Shown: one piece after another, positions 7,728 to 17,410 of the stretch
Layout: each line of letters starts with the position of its first letter
Position numbering within the stretch: position 1 is the first letter of the stretch
Assembly (NCBI GenBank): GCA_900540895.1
Contig: UQHV01000018.1
Span: 1 to 47,697, forward strand
Length of the DNA stretch: 47,697 bases
Reading direction: 5' to 3'
Origin: an uncultured Collinsella sp.
Lineage (GTDB): Bacteria; Actinomycetota; Coriobacteriia; Coriobacteriales; Coriobacteriaceae
Program-made: the position numbers and the translations under genes
Notes under the pieces: model-generated
What the model was told of the DNA's origin: nothing
The model's input: the letters and a program-made list of their open reading frames with translations, nothing else
Database searches by the model: none

Positions 7728-9881
7728 TTACTGAACTTTGCTGGCGAACTCGAGGTATTGCATGCGCTGCAGCTTGTCGATCGTCGAGGTGTATGGGCTG
7801 TCTTCAGATTCCAAGTTGTAGCGCAGCCCGTCGGCACCGAGATAGCCGGCGACATTGATGGTGGGCACATCTGACCTTGTTGCAAGCAGGGCCTTTTGAT
7901 AGTCGGTGAGCGGGGCGCCGATCTTATTAAGGGTAATGGCTGCAATCTCGTTTGCCCCGACGGTGTCGTAGACGTTGAGCTCGGTATTGCCGGCGATTTC
8001 ATAGTTAGCCCAGACGAAATAGGTTGACTTATAGACACGGAAAGCGTGGCTTGCCGTATCTTCCTGAGGGTACAGCTCGTCGTTGAGAGTCGTTGCGGCG
8101 CTCGGCTGATGGTCGCCAAAAAAGACAAGAACAACCGGTCTGCCGATATTGCGGAGCTCGTTGATAAAGTACTCGAGGTCCCGGTCGGATGCGTTGATGC
8201 AGGTGAGATAGGTGTTGAGCGCGCTATTGGCGCCCTCGCTGGCTCCCTCGACCCAATAGTTTGTCAGCTCTTCGGCGGGAACGGTGCCATAGTCGTAGCC
8301 GCCGTGATTTTGCATCGTGACGTCAAAGATGAACTGCGGCGCTTCGTCGGTTCTAAGCAGGTCGAGTATCTTGTCGTAGGTGGCGTAGTCGCATACGCCG
8401 GCATGGTAACAGGGCGCACCTTCGAAATCGCCGATTGAAAGAAAGTCTCCAAAGCCCAGCTGCTGATAGATCTTATCTCGATGGTAGTTGACGGGGTTTT
8501 GCGGGTGCATAGCGGTAGCGGTATACCCAAGCTCTTTAAGGTCCTTTGCCAGGCTGTTGACGCCATTCATCTGATACAGCTGATAGGGGATCTTGCCTAA
8601 TCCGACAAAGGCCGTTGTCGCTCCGGTCAAAAATTCGAATTCGGAGTTTGCCGTTCCGCCACCGGTGACCGAAGCGAGCATGGTGCCGCGAACAAGTGTG
8701 TCGGGAAGCGAGTTGTAGAATGCGGGGCCGGTGTACCCGGCCGCCTGGAGCTGCTCAAAGCACGAAAGGTCGCTAAAACTCTCGTTCATGACGGCAACAA
8801 TCGTCGGCTTGATTTCATTGAACTGGGCAACGGCAGCCGCGCGCTGCTCGCTCGAGCCATACGTGCTGTCGTAGGCGGCGGCGAGCTCCTGCTCGATGCT
8901 CTGCGCCTCATCGGGCGTATAGCCTTCGGGCTTCTCAATGGGCAACTCGTTGGCCATTTCGGTGAACGAAGTGATAAAACCCTGAGACGTATATGTGGTG
9001 ATGGGCTGCCAACGGTCAAATCCAAAATCCAGCGCCTGCTCCAAGTCGATGCTGGAAAAGCCCGAGAGCTCCACAACGGTCACTAGCAGAAAAGCGCAGA
9101 GGTTAGCGGCGATTGCGGGGAAGACATGGGTGGGCGTACGGAGCTTTCGCGGTCGGATAAGCGAAAGAAGCCCCAGGGAAATCTCCAGCAGGGCGAGAGA
9201 GGTTACGATTCCGGCGGTAAAGGTAAACTCGTATCCCTCGCTCACTTCCATTGCGGTGCCGAGGGCCAAGATATCGCTTGGCAGGATGGCTTCACCTTTA
9301 AACGTTATGACGAAGTGCTCGGCAATGCCAAGGATGCAACAGGCGACGGGCACGAGGGCCATGACGCCTCCATGACGCTGTCCCAGCAAATAAAGGGAGA
9401 GCAGAACCGTCGCGAGCAGCCCGACGGAAAACCCGAATGAGTTGGCGGGAATGCGATAGAACGTTTCGTTACAGGCAATTTCGAGTGAAACGAACGAGAG
9501 CGCTGAAACAGCGGCGATGACAAGGATGTCACGGCAAATACAGGCAACCGTTCCCGTCGCAAGATCGGTTTGGTCGATATGTCCCGAAACCAAGGGCTCG
9601 ACAAGAAGTATGACGGCGGCAGCACCGAGCGCCGAATAAGAAAGGACCCATAGGGAATTGTCCTCATTTACGAGCAATTGATTCGTAATCCATGCAGCTA
9701 CCATGCCGAGCGGGATGAGGAGCGTCGCGCACCAAAAGACGCGGGCAATGGGCGGCTTTTCATTGTGTTTGATTGAAAAATACACGCGCACGACGACGGT
9801 GGCCACGATAAGGACGGCGATGAATATGGGCAGATTGGCCATGTCGCTCGAAGTGATTTCAAGGGGGATATCTTCGGTCAT
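7728..9881 (-). CDS. LTA-synthase-family membrane sulfatase-fold phosphotransferase
   Basis: This 717-residue protein has about seven membrane segments in residues 17-275, then an extracellular sulfatase/alkaline-phosphatase-fold domain (about 358-680). Metal and catalytic signatures of the LtaS/OpgB group are present: NESFSD (366-371), a candidate nucleophile Thr410 in GGGTANSEFEFLTG, a His at MQNHGGYDY (His526) and FFGDHQPS with Asp590-His591. LtaS-type enzymes move phosphoglycerol units from lipid to a polymer or glycan; which acceptor is used cannot be seen. The ATG at 9881 has AGAGGAACG upstream; 25 further in-frame codons upstream lack a site. The gene is transcribed divergently from uvrA, with no partner genes for glycolipid or teichoic-acid assembly nearby. 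Confidence 0.85.
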   Translation of the reverse strand: MTEDIPLEITSSDMANLPIFIAVLIVATVVVRVYFSIKHNEKPPIARVFWCATLLIPLGMVAAWITNQLLVNEDNSLWVLSYSALGAAAVILLVEPLVSGHIDQTDLATGTVACICRDILVIAAVSALSFVSLEIACNETFYRIPANSFGFSVGLLATVLLSLYLLGQRHGGVMALVPVACCILGIAEHFVITFKGEAILPSDILALGTAMEVSEGYEFTFTAGIVTSLALLEISLGLLSLIRPRKLRTPTHVFPAIAANLCAFLLVTVVELSGFSSIDLEQALDFGFDRWQPITTYTSQGFITSFTEMANELPIEKPEGYTPDEAQSIEQELAAAYDSTYGSSEQRAAAVAQFNEIKPTIVAVMNESFSDLSCFEQLQAAGYTGPAFYNSLPDTLVRGTMLASVTGGGTANSEFEFLTGATTAFVGLGKIPYQLYQMNGVNSLAKDLKELGYTATAMHPQNPVNYHRDKIYQQLGFGDFLSIGDFEGAPCYHAGVCDYATYDKILDLLRTDEAPQFIFDVTMQNHGGYDYGTVPAEELTNYWVEGASEGANSALNTYLTCINASDRDLEYFINELRNIGRPVVLVFFGDHQPSAATTLNDELYPQEDTASHAFRVYKSTYFVWANYEIAGNTELNVYDTVGANEIAAITLNKIGAPLTDYQKALLATRSDVPTINVAGYLGADGLRYNLESEDSPYTSTIDKLQRMQYLEFASKVQ

Positions 9882-9893
9882 GGACGTTCCTCT

Positions 9894-9931
9894 GTTACAG
9901 CAAATTAAGTTCAGTAGTAGATTACTGTAAC
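9894..9931. repeat. Inverted repeat upstream of the LTA-synthase-like gene
   Basis: GTTACAG and CTGTAAC are separated by 24 bp of AT-rich sequence. On the minus strand GTTACA and TAATTT are 18 bp apart within it, so it may hold that gene's promoter with flanking half-sites, or form a leader hairpin. Confidence 0.35.
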
Positions 9932-9999
9932 CTTTCCACGGCATTTCGAGAAACAAAGCATCCGATACGCAAAGCTAAAGGTCTGCGAATCTTGTATTA

Positions 10000-10013
10000 C
10001 GAACATCTGTGCG
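10000..10013 (+). promoter_or_regulatory. Candidate LexA (SOS) box upstream of uvrA
   Basis: CGAACATCTGTGCG matches the Gram-positive/actinobacterial LexA operator pattern CGAAC-N4-GTTCG at nine of the ten fixed positions. It lies about 60 bp before the uvrA start. SOS control of uvrA is well known in other bacteria; binding here is inferred. Confidence 0.5.
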
Positions 10014-10074
10014 CGTCGAGTGCGCTAAACTCATCGACAGTATGATTCGATGCAATAGGAGGCAAGGAGCTTCC

Positions 10075-12954
10075 ATGTCTGATTCTTCTATCGTTATTCG
10101 CGGCGCTCGTGAGCACAACCTCCGTGATATCGATGTTTCCATTCCGCGTGACCAACTCGTGGTCATTACCGGTCTTTCTGGCTCGGGCAAGAGTTCGCTG
10201 GCATTTGACACTATCTATGCCGAGGGCCAGCGTCGATACGTCGAGAGCCTTTCGAGCTATGCGCGCCAGTTCTTGGGCCAGATGGACAAACCCGACTTGG
10301 ATTCAATCGACGGCCTTTCGCCGGCGGTGTCGATCGACCAAAAGACGACGTCTAAAAACCCTCGCTCGACGGTTGGCACCGTAACCGAGATTTATGACTA
10401 TCTGCGCCTGCTGTTCGCCCGTGTGGGCACCCCGCACTGTCCCGAATGCGGCCGCGTCATTGAGCGTCAGACGACCGACCAGGTTGCCGACAAGGTCTTG
10501 GCGGCGGGGGAGGGCCGCCGCGCGTTTGTGCTGGCACCGGTGGTGCGCGGGCGAAAAGGCGAGTACACCAAACTGTTTGAGGACCTTCGCGCCGAGGGCT
10601 TTAGCCGCGTGCGTGTCGACGGTGAAGTGCGCTCGCTCGACGATCCGATCGATCTGGACAAGAAGTTCAAGCACGATATCGAGGTCGTAGTCGATCGCAT
10701 CGTGATCCGTGAGAACTCTCTGGGCCGTATCGCCGAGTCTGTTGAGCAGGCGACCGCGCTGGCTCACGGCAATGTAAACGTGTACATGCTGCCCGATCGT
10801 GATGCTCCCGAGGGGACCGAGGGCGAGCTGCTGGAGTATTCGTTGGCCTTGGCGTGCCCGGAGCATGGTCACTCCATTGACGATCTTCAGCCGCGTGATT
10901 TTTCGTTCAACGCTCCCTATGGCGCATGTCCTGAGTGCGACGGCCTGGGCTTTAAGAAAACCGTTGATGCCGAGGCGTTGATCGAGGACCCCTCGAAGTC
11001 CATTGCTGACGGAGTCTTTGGTAGCCTGTTTGGCAACTCGAACTACTATCCGCAGATTTTTGCTGCGGTCTGCAAACACTTTAAGGTGAGCACCGATACG
11101 CCGTGGGAGGACTTGCCCCCTCGCGTGCGTCGTGCATTCTTGGATGGCCTGGGCGATACGAAGATCTCGGTCGACTACCAAAAGCTCGACGGACGTCGCA
11201 GCCAGTGGGATACCAAGTTTTCGGGCGTTCGCAACATCCTGTACGAACGCTATACCGAGACGACGAACGAGAACACCAAGGCGCGCCTGGAGAAGTACAT
11301 TCGCGAGGAGCCGTGCTCGAGCTGCCACGGCGCTCGTTTGCGCCCTGAGATGCTCGCCGTCACCGTGGGCGGCAAGTCCATTTACGAGGTTTGTTGCCTG
11401 TCGTGCCGTGAATCGCTCGAGTTTTTTGAGGGCCTGGAACTCACCGAGCGCCAACAGTTTATCGGCGGCCGTATCGTCAAGGAAATCCTGGAGCGCTTGC
11501 GTTTTCTGGTCGATGTTGGACTCGACTATCTGACGCTCGATCGTGCCTCGGCGACGCTTTCCGGTGGCGAGGCGCAGCGTATTCGCCTGGCAACGCAGAT
11601 CGGCGCGGGTCTCATGGGCGTGCTCTATATTCTGGACGAGCCCTCGATCGGTCTTCATCAGCGTGACAACGAGCGCTTGATCAAGACGCTCGAGCGCCTG
11701 CGCGATATCGGCAATACCGTTATCGTCGTCGAACACGACGAGGATACAATCCGTGCCGCCGATTACGTGATCGACATGGGGCCCGGCGCCGGCGTCAACG
11801 GCGGACACGTAGTCGCGGCGGGAACGCCTGCCGATATCATGGCGTGTCCTGAGTCGATGACGGGCGCTTATCTGACCGGCAAACGAATGATCCGGGTGCC
11901 TGATGAACGGCGCAAGCCCGGTCGCGGCTGCCTTAAAATTACGGGCGCTCGAGCCAACAACCTCAAAAACGTTACTGCCAAAATCGAGTTTGGTACGCTT
12001 ACGGTTGTTACCGGCGTGTCGGGATCGGGCAAGAGCTCCCTGGTTACCGATACCATTGCGCCTGCCCTTACGAATGCCATTCACCGTTCGACGCGCCCTG
12101 TGGGTCCATATAAGAAAATCGAGGGCATCGAGTGTATCGATAAGGTTATCGATATCGACCAGTCGCCGATTGGCCGCACGCCGCGTTCCAACCCTGCTAC
12201 CTATATCGGCCTGTGGGATGATCTTCGCGCGCTGTTTGCGAGTACGCCGGAGTCGAAGGCGCGCGGCTACTCGCCGGGTCGTTTCTCCTTTAATGTGAGT
12301 GGCGGGCGCTGTGAGGCGTGCAAGGGCGACGGGCAGATCAAGATCGAGATGCACTTCCTTCCTGATATCTACGTTCCCTGCGAAGTTTGCGGCGGTAAAC
12401 GCTACAACCGCGAGACACTCGAGGTCACCTACCGTGGCAAGACCATCTCGGACGTGCTCGACATGAGCGTCACCGAGGCGCTGGCCTTCTTTGGGAATAT
12501 CCCGCAGATTAAGCGCAAGCTCCAGACGCTGTACGATGTAGGCTTGGGCTACGTGAGCCTGGGCCAGCCCGCCACGACGCTTTCGGGCGGCGAGGCGCAG
12601 CGTGTGAAACTCGCCAAGGAGCTTCATCGACGCCAGACGGGCAAGACGTTCTATATTTTGGACGAGCCGACGACCGGCCTTCATTTTGAGGACGTCCGCC
12701 AGCTGCTCGATGTGCTGCAGCGCTTGGTCGATGCGGGCAACACGGTGCTGGTGATTGAACACAACCTTGATGTCATCAAGGTTGCCGACCGCCTGATCGA
12801 TATGGGTCCCGAGGGCGGTAACGGCGGCGGAACCGTCGTGGTTTCGGGCACACCGGAGCAGGTTGCGGACTGTCCGCAGAGTTATACGGGCAAGTTTTTG
12901 GCGCCGTTGCTCAGGCGTGACCGGGAGCGTCAGGCTCAACTTGATGCTCAATAA
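10075..12954 (+). CDS. uvrA: UvrABC system protein A (damage-recognition ATPase)
   Basis: UvrA dimers scan DNA for distortions and load UvrB. The 959-residue protein has two ABC halves. Half one has Walker A GLSGSGKSS (33-41), an inserted CPECG module, a zinc module (CPEHG ... GACPECDGLG), CSSCHGARLRPEM, signature LSGGEAQRIRLA and LDEPSIGLH. Half two has Walker A GVSGSGKSS, the zinc module CEACKGDG ... CEVCGGKRY, signature LSGGEAQRVKLA and LDEPTTGLH. In the first zinc module the second ligand is His rather than Cys (CPEHG). I started at the ATG at 10075, preceded by AATAGGAGGCAAGGAG. A second in-frame start 22 codons upstream would overlap the likely promoter. A hairpin follows the stop. Confidence 0.98.
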   Translation: MSDSSIVIRGAREHNLRDIDVSIPRDQLVVITGLSGSGKSSLAFDTIYAEGQRRYVESLSSYARQFLGQMDKPDLDSIDGLSPAVSIDQKTTSKNPRSTVGTVTEIYDYLRLLFARVGTPHCPECGRVIERQTTDQVADKVLAAGEGRRAFVLAPVVRGRKGEYTKLFEDLRAEGFSRVRVDGEVRSLDDPIDLDKKFKHDIEVVVDRIVIRENSLGRIAESVEQATALAHGNVNVYMLPDRDAPEGTEGELLEYSLALACPEHGHSIDDLQPRDFSFNAPYGACPECDGLGFKKTVDAEALIEDPSKSIADGVFGSLFGNSNYYPQIFAAVCKHFKVSTDTPWEDLPPRVRRAFLDGLGDTKISVDYQKLDGRRSQWDTKFSGVRNILYERYTETTNENTKARLEKYIREEPCSSCHGARLRPEMLAVTVGGKSIYEVCCLSCRESLEFFEGLELTERQQFIGGRIVKEILERLRFLVDVGLDYLTLDRASATLSGGEAQRIRLATQIGAGLMGVLYILDEPSIGLHQRDNERLIKTLERLRDIGNTVIVVEHDEDTIRAADYVIDMGPGAGVNGGHVVAAGTPADIMACPESMTGAYLTGKRMIRVPDERRKPGRGCLKITGARANNLKNVTAKIEFGTLTVVTGVSGSGKSSLVTDTIAPALTNAIHRSTRPVGPYKKIEGIECIDKVIDIDQSPIGRTPRSNPATYIGLWDDLRALFASTPESKARGYSPGRFSFNVSGGRCEACKGDGQIKIEMHFLPDIYVPCEVCGGKRYNRETLEVTYRGKTISDVLDMSVTEALAFFGNIPQIKRKLQTLYDVGLGYVSLGQPATTLSGGEAQRVKLAKELHRRQTGKTFYILDEPTTGLHFEDVRQLLDVLQRLVDAGNTVLVIEHNLDVIKVADRLIDMGPEGGNGGGTVVVSGTPEQVADCPQSYTGKFLAPLLRRDRERQAQLDAQ

Positions 12955-12974
12955 ATAGGCGATTCAGTTTATGG

Positions 12975-13009
12975 GCGCCATCGACTCCTTGTGATTCGAT
13001 GGCGCTTGC
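12975..13009 (+). terminator. Terminator-like hairpin after uvrA
   Basis: A perfect 10-bp stem (GCGCCATCGA / TCGATGGCGC) with an 11-nt loop starts 20 bp after the uvrA stop and is followed by TTGCTGTG. The T tract is weak. Confidence 0.55.
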
Positions 13010-13019
13010 TGTGCCGAAG

Positions 13020-13049
13020 TGACGTATGCAGCCGAATTGGACATATACT
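13020..13049 (+). promoter_or_regulatory. Candidate promoter of the ybaK-murJ-uvrC operon
   Basis: TGACGT (13020-13025) and TATACT (13044-13049) are 18 bp apart, about 38 bp before the ybaK start. The -10 is strong; the -35 resembles the shifted TTGAC form. Confidence 0.45.
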
Positions 13050-13086
13050 TAATCTTTGCGTCCGAATGCGAGGGAAAGGATATGTC

Positions 13087-13587
13087 ATGGCAAAGGCTGT
13101 AAAGACGCCAAAAACCAATGCGATGCGCGAGCTGGAAAGCGCCGGCATTTCCTATGTTCTACATACGTACGAAGACGATGGTGATGAGTCGGTGGGCCTG
13201 GGTGTCGCGATTTCGGAGCAGCTTGGCGAGGAGCCCGGTCAAGGATTTAAGACTTTGGTCTGCGTGACACCGTCCAACGACTATGTCGTGTGCTGTATCC
13301 CTGTTGCCGACGAGCTCGATCTAAAGTCCGCCGCGCGTGCCGCGGGGGAGAAGTCCTTGGCCTTGATGCATGTGAAGGATTTGCTTGCGGCGACTGGCTA
13401 CGTTCGCGGCGGCTGCAGCCCGGTCGGTATGAAAAAACGCTACCGGACGCTCATTGATGAGACATGTGTCCTTTGGGATACCATTTTTATTTCGGGAGGC
13501 AAGCGTGGTTATCAGCTCGAGCTTGCACCCGATGATTTAATTGCATTTTGCGGGGCGACGGTTGCCGCGATTACGAGAGAGGACTGA
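13087..13587 (+). CDS. ybaK: YbaK/EbsC-type Cys-tRNA(Pro) deacylase
   Basis: This 166-residue single-domain protein belongs to the YbaK/ProX editing-domain family, whose YbaK members hydrolyse Cys-tRNA(Pro) and clear mischarged tRNA in trans. Family landmarks are GFKTLVCV with Lys55, the conserved lysine of YbaK, and VRGGCSPVGMKKRY, the GGxSP loop of the active site. Length agrees with the family (about 155-165). The ATG at 13087 has GGGAAAGGA nearby; an in-frame upstream extension of 32 codons would run through the promoter region and was rejected. The next gene, murJ, begins 3 bp after the stop, so they are one operon, although no functional link to murJ or uvrC is known. Confidence 0.92.
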   Translation: MAKAVKTPKTNAMRELESAGISYVLHTYEDDGDESVGLGVAISEQLGEEPGQGFKTLVCVTPSNDYVVCCIPVADELDLKSAARAAGEKSLALMHVKDLLAATGYVRGGCSPVGMKKRYRTLIDETCVLWDTIFISGGKRGYQLELAPDDLIAFCGATVAAITRED

Positions 13588-13590
13588 GCG

Positions 13591-15273
13591 ATGGCGCAGG
13601 AAGAATTGAAGCGCGGAGCTCATTTTGCAAAAGAATCTGCGCCTCAGACACCCTCATCCGAAGCTTCTTCGTCGCGAGATGACACTGACGACATGGGCTC
13701 GTCGGACTACTCCACGGTTGGTCGTTCCGCCGGGCTTATGACCATCCTGACCATTGTGTCTCGCGTCACCGGTTTTATCCGCACGTGGGCAATGGCGGCC
13801 GCTATCGGCATGTCGCTACTTTCGTCCTCCTATCAGGTCGCCAACAACCTGCCCAATATGCTCTACGAACTCGTGATGGGCGGCATGCTCGTGACGGCGT
13901 TTTTGCCCGTGTACATGGGCGTGAGGCGTGAGCAGGGTCGCGAGGCCTCGAACGAGTACGTGGGCAACCTGCTCGGCATTCTGCTTTTGGTGCTGGGTGG
14001 CATTTCGTTGCTGGGGACCGTGTTCGCCCCGGGCTTTATCTGGACGCAATCGTTCCTTTCGGGTGACGGCGGCAGCATGGATACCGCTGCGTTCATGTTC
14101 CGTTTCTTTGCCATCCAGATTCTGTTTTATGGTTTGGGCTCGGTGTTCTCGGGCGTTCTCAACGCACACCGCGACTACTTCTGGTCGACGTTTGCCCCGG
14201 TCCTCAACAATGTGATCGTCATTGCGAGCTTTATGGGTTTTGCGCCCGTGTCCGCACAGTTTGGCGAACGTGCCGGCATCATCTTGATTGCGGCCGGTAC
14301 GACCCTCGGTGTCTTTGTTCAGATGGCATGTCAGATTCCCGCGCTTAGCAAGCACGGCGTGCATCCCCATATCCATATCGACTTTAAGGACCCCGCGCTG
14401 CGCCAGACGATTGCGCTCGGTATCCCGACGCTGCTCGCCACGGTGTGCATGTTTGTCTCGACTTCTATCACCAACGCTGCCGCGCTGGTGGTCCAGCCCG
14501 AGACTGGTCCTTCCGTCATCGCCTATGCGCGCCTGTGGTACACGCTGCCCTACGCGCTGATTGCCGCCTCGCTTTCGACGGCGCTCTATACCGAGCTCTC
14601 TCACGACGCACAGGAGAAGGATTACGACAGCGTACGCACGGGCATTTCGCGTGGCGTCGCCCAGATGCTGTTCTTCCTGATTCCGTTCGCACTGTACCTG
14701 ATTGTCTTCGCACGTCCGCTCAACATGATCTACTGTGCTGGCAAGTTCGATGAATCCGGAGTGGCGCTGGTGTCCGAGTACCTTGTCTACCTAGCGCTCT
14801 CGCTGCCGCTCTACGGCGTGGTCGTGTTGATGCAGAAGAGCTTCTCTGCCTTGCTCGACATGAAGCCCTATAGCCGCTATTGCCTGTATTCTGCCATCGG
14901 CCAGGCCGGCTCGGTTCTGCTGTTTGGCGTTGTGCTGGGCTTCGGTATGCCGGCAATCGCGCTTTCGTATGTTGTCGACTACGTGATCTTGGTCGGCTGT
15001 TCGCTGTGGTGGCTGCGTCGTCGCCTGCGTGGCCTTCAGGTCAAATCTATCCTGCATGGCGGTTTCTTTGGCCTTTTGCTCGGTGGTCTAGGTGCTGCCG
15101 CAGGCGCCGGCGTCATGTGGGTGCTTGAACACTTTGTCGGGGCACTTGGCGGCTCGATTCTGATTACTCTTGGCTACGTTTGCGTTGCGGGTGTCGTCTC
15201 GCTTGCTGTTACCTTTGGCCTTGCCGTCGTCCTTAAGATGCCTGAGGTCTCGGCGCTGCTTCGTCGCAAGTAG
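13591..15273 (+). CDS. murJ: Lipid II flippase MurJ (MviN family)
   Basis: This 560-residue polytopic membrane protein starts with a polar, Ser/Glu-rich cytoplasmic tail of about 45 residues, then GLMTILTIVSRVTGFIRTW, the characteristic first helix of MurJ with its conserved arginines. Roughly fourteen membrane segments follow to the end. Motifs NNLPNMLYELVMGGMLVTAFLP (given here as two parts: NNLPNMLYELV and MGGMLVTAFLP) and FFAIQILFYGLGSVFSGVLN are typical. MurJ flips lipid-linked peptidoglycan precursor across the membrane. Actinobacterial versions can carry extra cytoplasmic or pseudokinase domains; none is present here. It starts 3 bp after ybaK, and uvrC starts directly after its stop codon, so the three genes are translated from one message. 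Confidence 0.93.
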   Translation: MAQEELKRGAHFAKESAPQTPSSEASSSRDDTDDMGSSDYSTVGRSAGLMTILTIVSRVTGFIRTWAMAAAIGMSLLSSSYQVANNLPNMLYELVMGGMLVTAFLPVYMGVRREQGREASNEYVGNLLGILLLVLGGISLLGTVFAPGFIWTQSFLSGDGGSMDTAAFMFRFFAIQILFYGLGSVFSGVLNAHRDYFWSTFAPVLNNVIVIASFMGFAPVSAQFGERAGIILIAAGTTLGVFVQMACQIPALSKHGVHPHIHIDFKDPALRQTIALGIPTLLATVCMFVSTSITNAAALVVQPETGPSVIAYARLWYTLPYALIAASLSTALYTELSHDAQEKDYDSVRTGISRGVAQMLFFLIPFALYLIVFARPLNMIYCAGKFDESGVALVSEYLVYLALSLPLYGVVVLMQKSFSALLDMKPYSRYCLYSAIGQAGSVLLFGVVLGFGMPAIALSYVVDYVILVGCSLWWLRRRLRGLQVKSILHGGFFGLLLGGLGAAAGAGVMWVLEHFVGALGGSILITLGYVCVAGVVSLAVTFGLAVVLKMPEVSALLRRK

Positions 15274-17220
15274 GTGCGTGTGGCCGGTCACGACAACATT
15301 CCAACGCTTGCCGAGCAGGTTTCGCGCGTTCCCACACAGCCCGGATGCTACCTTTGGAAGGATGCCAAGGGCGATGTCATCTACGTGGGCAAGGCAAAAA
15401 ACTTGCGTTCCCGTATGCGCCAGTACGTGACACTGCAGGATGAGCGTCAAAAGATCCCGCTGATGATGCAGCTGGTGGCGAGCTTTGACTATATCGTGGT
15501 GGAGACCGAGCACGAGGCGTTGGTGCTCGAGCGCAATTTGATTGGTCAGTACCATCCGTACTTTAACGTCGACCTCAAGGATGACAAGAGCTACCCCTTT
15601 ATCGCCATTACAAAGGGCGACCTGTATCCCGCTATCAAATATACGCGCGAGCGTCATAAGCCGGGAACGCGTTATTTTGGTCCCTATACCGATAGCCGTG
15701 CGGCACGTGAGACGATAGATACGCTGCGCAAGGTTATCCCCATCTGCTCCGCATCCTGTGCGGAGTGGCGTCGTTGTCGTCGTATCGTCGAGTCCCACAG
15801 GGGCGAGGAAGACATCGTCAATATGATTTGCGCGCAAAACGGGCGTCCCTGCTTTGACTACCATGTCGGGCGCGGCCCGGGTGCGTGTGTCGGCGCGATT
15901 TCTCCTACGGACTATGCCAAGAACGTCAAACGTGTCGAACGTTTTTTGTCGGGCCATCGCAAGGATGTCGTCGATGAGCTGACCTCCGAGATGACGGATG
16001 CCGCCGAGGCGCTCGACTTTGAGCGCGCGGCACGCGTCAAACGTCGTTTGGAGGTCATCAGGGGTCTGGACGACCGTCAGCAAGTCGTTTTTCCCTCCAG
16101 TGTCGATATCGATGTCATCGGTTTCTATCGCGAGGAGACCATCTCCGCCGCTTGCGTCTTTGTCGTGCGTGAGGGTCGAACGGTTCGAACCTGCGAGTTC
16201 ATTCTTGACAAGGGTCTTGATGTTGACGAGGAAGAGCTCCAGTCGGGCTTTCTTAAGCGCTATTACGACGAGACGGCCGATATTCCAGCTGAGATAAACC
16301 TCTCTGTCGAGCTTGAGGATGCGGAGGCGCTGGGGGAGTGGCTTGCAGGCAAGCGCGAGCGTTCCTGCCATCTCCATAGGCCGCAGCGTGGCGAAAAGCA
16401 CCGTTTGCTCGATATGGCATCCAAAAATGCGCGCCATGCCCTCATGCGCTACATGATGCGAACGGGGTACGCTGACGACCGCACCAATCAAGCGCTCCTG
16501 GAGCTCGAAAGCGCGCTGGCGCTGCCGGCGCCGCCGATGCGTATCGAGTGCTTCGATATCTCGACGCTGCATGGAACCTTTACCGTCGCCTCGATGGTGG
16601 TGTTTACCAACGGACGCGCCGACAAGAGCCAGTACCGTCGTTTTAAAATTCAGGCCGAATTGGACGAGGCAAACGACTTCGTGTCGATGTCCGAGGTTTT
16701 GGGACGACGCTATGCTCCCGAGCGCATGGCCGACGAGCGCTTTGGCTCGCGCCCCGATTTGCTCGTTGTCGATGGCGGTAAGCCGCAATTGACCGCTGCG
16801 ATCAAGCAACTTGAGGCTCTTGGGCTCGATATACCAGTTTGTGGCTTGGCAAAGGCCGATGAGGAAGTTTTTGTGCCTTGGGACGAGACTCCCGTCGTGC
16901 TGCCGACCGGGTCTGCTTCGCTCTATCTAATTAAACAGGTGCGCGATGAATCGCACCGTTTTGCAATCACATTCCATCGTGAGTTGCGCGATAAAGCCAT
17001 GACAGTTTCGGTACTCGATGACGTTCCAGGCGTGGGACCCACCAGAAAACGTGCCCTTATGCGCCATTTTGGTTCGATGAAGCGTTTGCGCGCGGCGAGC
17101 GAGCAAGAGATCGCGGAAGTTCGCGGCATACCTGCCGATGTTGCCAAGGCGGTCCACGAGGCGCTCGTTGCGTGGAATGCCGAGCGCGCCGAGGCGGCGG
17201 CTGGCCATTCCGATAGCTAA
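15274..17220 (+). CDS. uvrC: UvrABC system protein C (dual-incision nuclease)
   Basis: UvrC cuts both sides of a lesion bound by UvrB. The 648-residue protein shows the GIY-YIG nuclease domain (PGCYLWKDAKGDVIYVGKAKNL, here as PGCYLW at 23-28 and YVGKAKNL at 37-44), a Cys cluster between residues 155 and 210, a UVR domain (DFERAARVKRRLEVI, near 245-260), the RNase H-like domain with IECFDISTLHG and VVDGGKPQL, and terminal helix-hairpin-helix motifs (DVPGVGPTRKRAL). The start is GTG: either 15274, directly after the murJ stop, or GTG 15280, which has AAGTAGG at better spacing. Both give the same domain content. No terminator is evident after the stop. Confidence 0.96.
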   Translation: MRVAGHDNIPTLAEQVSRVPTQPGCYLWKDAKGDVIYVGKAKNLRSRMRQYVTLQDERQKIPLMMQLVASFDYIVVETEHEALVLERNLIGQYHPYFNVDLKDDKSYPFIAITKGDLYPAIKYTRERHKPGTRYFGPYTDSRAARETIDTLRKVIPICSASCAEWRRCRRIVESHRGEEDIVNMICAQNGRPCFDYHVGRGPGACVGAISPTDYAKNVKRVERFLSGHRKDVVDELTSEMTDAAEALDFERAARVKRRLEVIRGLDDRQQVVFPSSVDIDVIGFYREETISAACVFVVREGRTVRTCEFILDKGLDVDEEELQSGFLKRYYDETADIPAEINLSVELEDAEALGEWLAGKRERSCHLHRPQRGEKHRLLDMASKNARHALMRYMMRTGYADDRTNQALLELESALALPAPPMRIECFDISTLHGTFTVASMVVFTNGRADKSQYRRFKIQAELDEANDFVSMSEVLGRRYAPERMADERFGSRPDLLVVDGGKPQLTAAIKQLEALGLDIPVCGLAKADEEVFVPWDETPVVLPTGSASLYLIKQVRDESHRFAITFHRELRDKAMTVSVLDDVPGVGPTRKRALMRHFGSMKRLRAASEQEIAEVRGIPADVAKAVHEALVAWNAERAEAAAGHSDS

Positions 17221-17314
17221 ACACGAGCCTAAACTACTGATATACATGATTGCGTGATTTTCAACCATTTATTTCGCCATGATTGCATGCTGGTTTCGGG
17301 TTTTATTAACGCTA

Positions 17315-17326
17315 AAACGTTTGACT
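17315..17326. promoter_or_regulatory. AAACGTTT palindrome, possible LacI-family operator
   Basis: AAACGTTT (17315-17322) sits in TAAAACGTTTGA and its end overlaps TTGACT (17321-17326), a good -35 hexamer, though no convincing -10 follows at normal spacing. A longer version of the same core occurs before gap (30018-30031). LacI-type operators commonly centre on CG. Confidence 0.3.
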
Positions 17327-17410
17327 AGTCATGGTGAACAACCCTGCTATCCTGCGGGTTGACGAAGACTGATATCTCACCTCGTCGATACATACTGTCT
17401 GGCGAATCAT

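Noticed and set aside
10303..12951. 882-residue open frame antisense to uvrA
   Set aside because: It is a shadow of strongly biased codons in uvrA; the product has no recognisable domain, while the plus strand encodes a complete UvrA.
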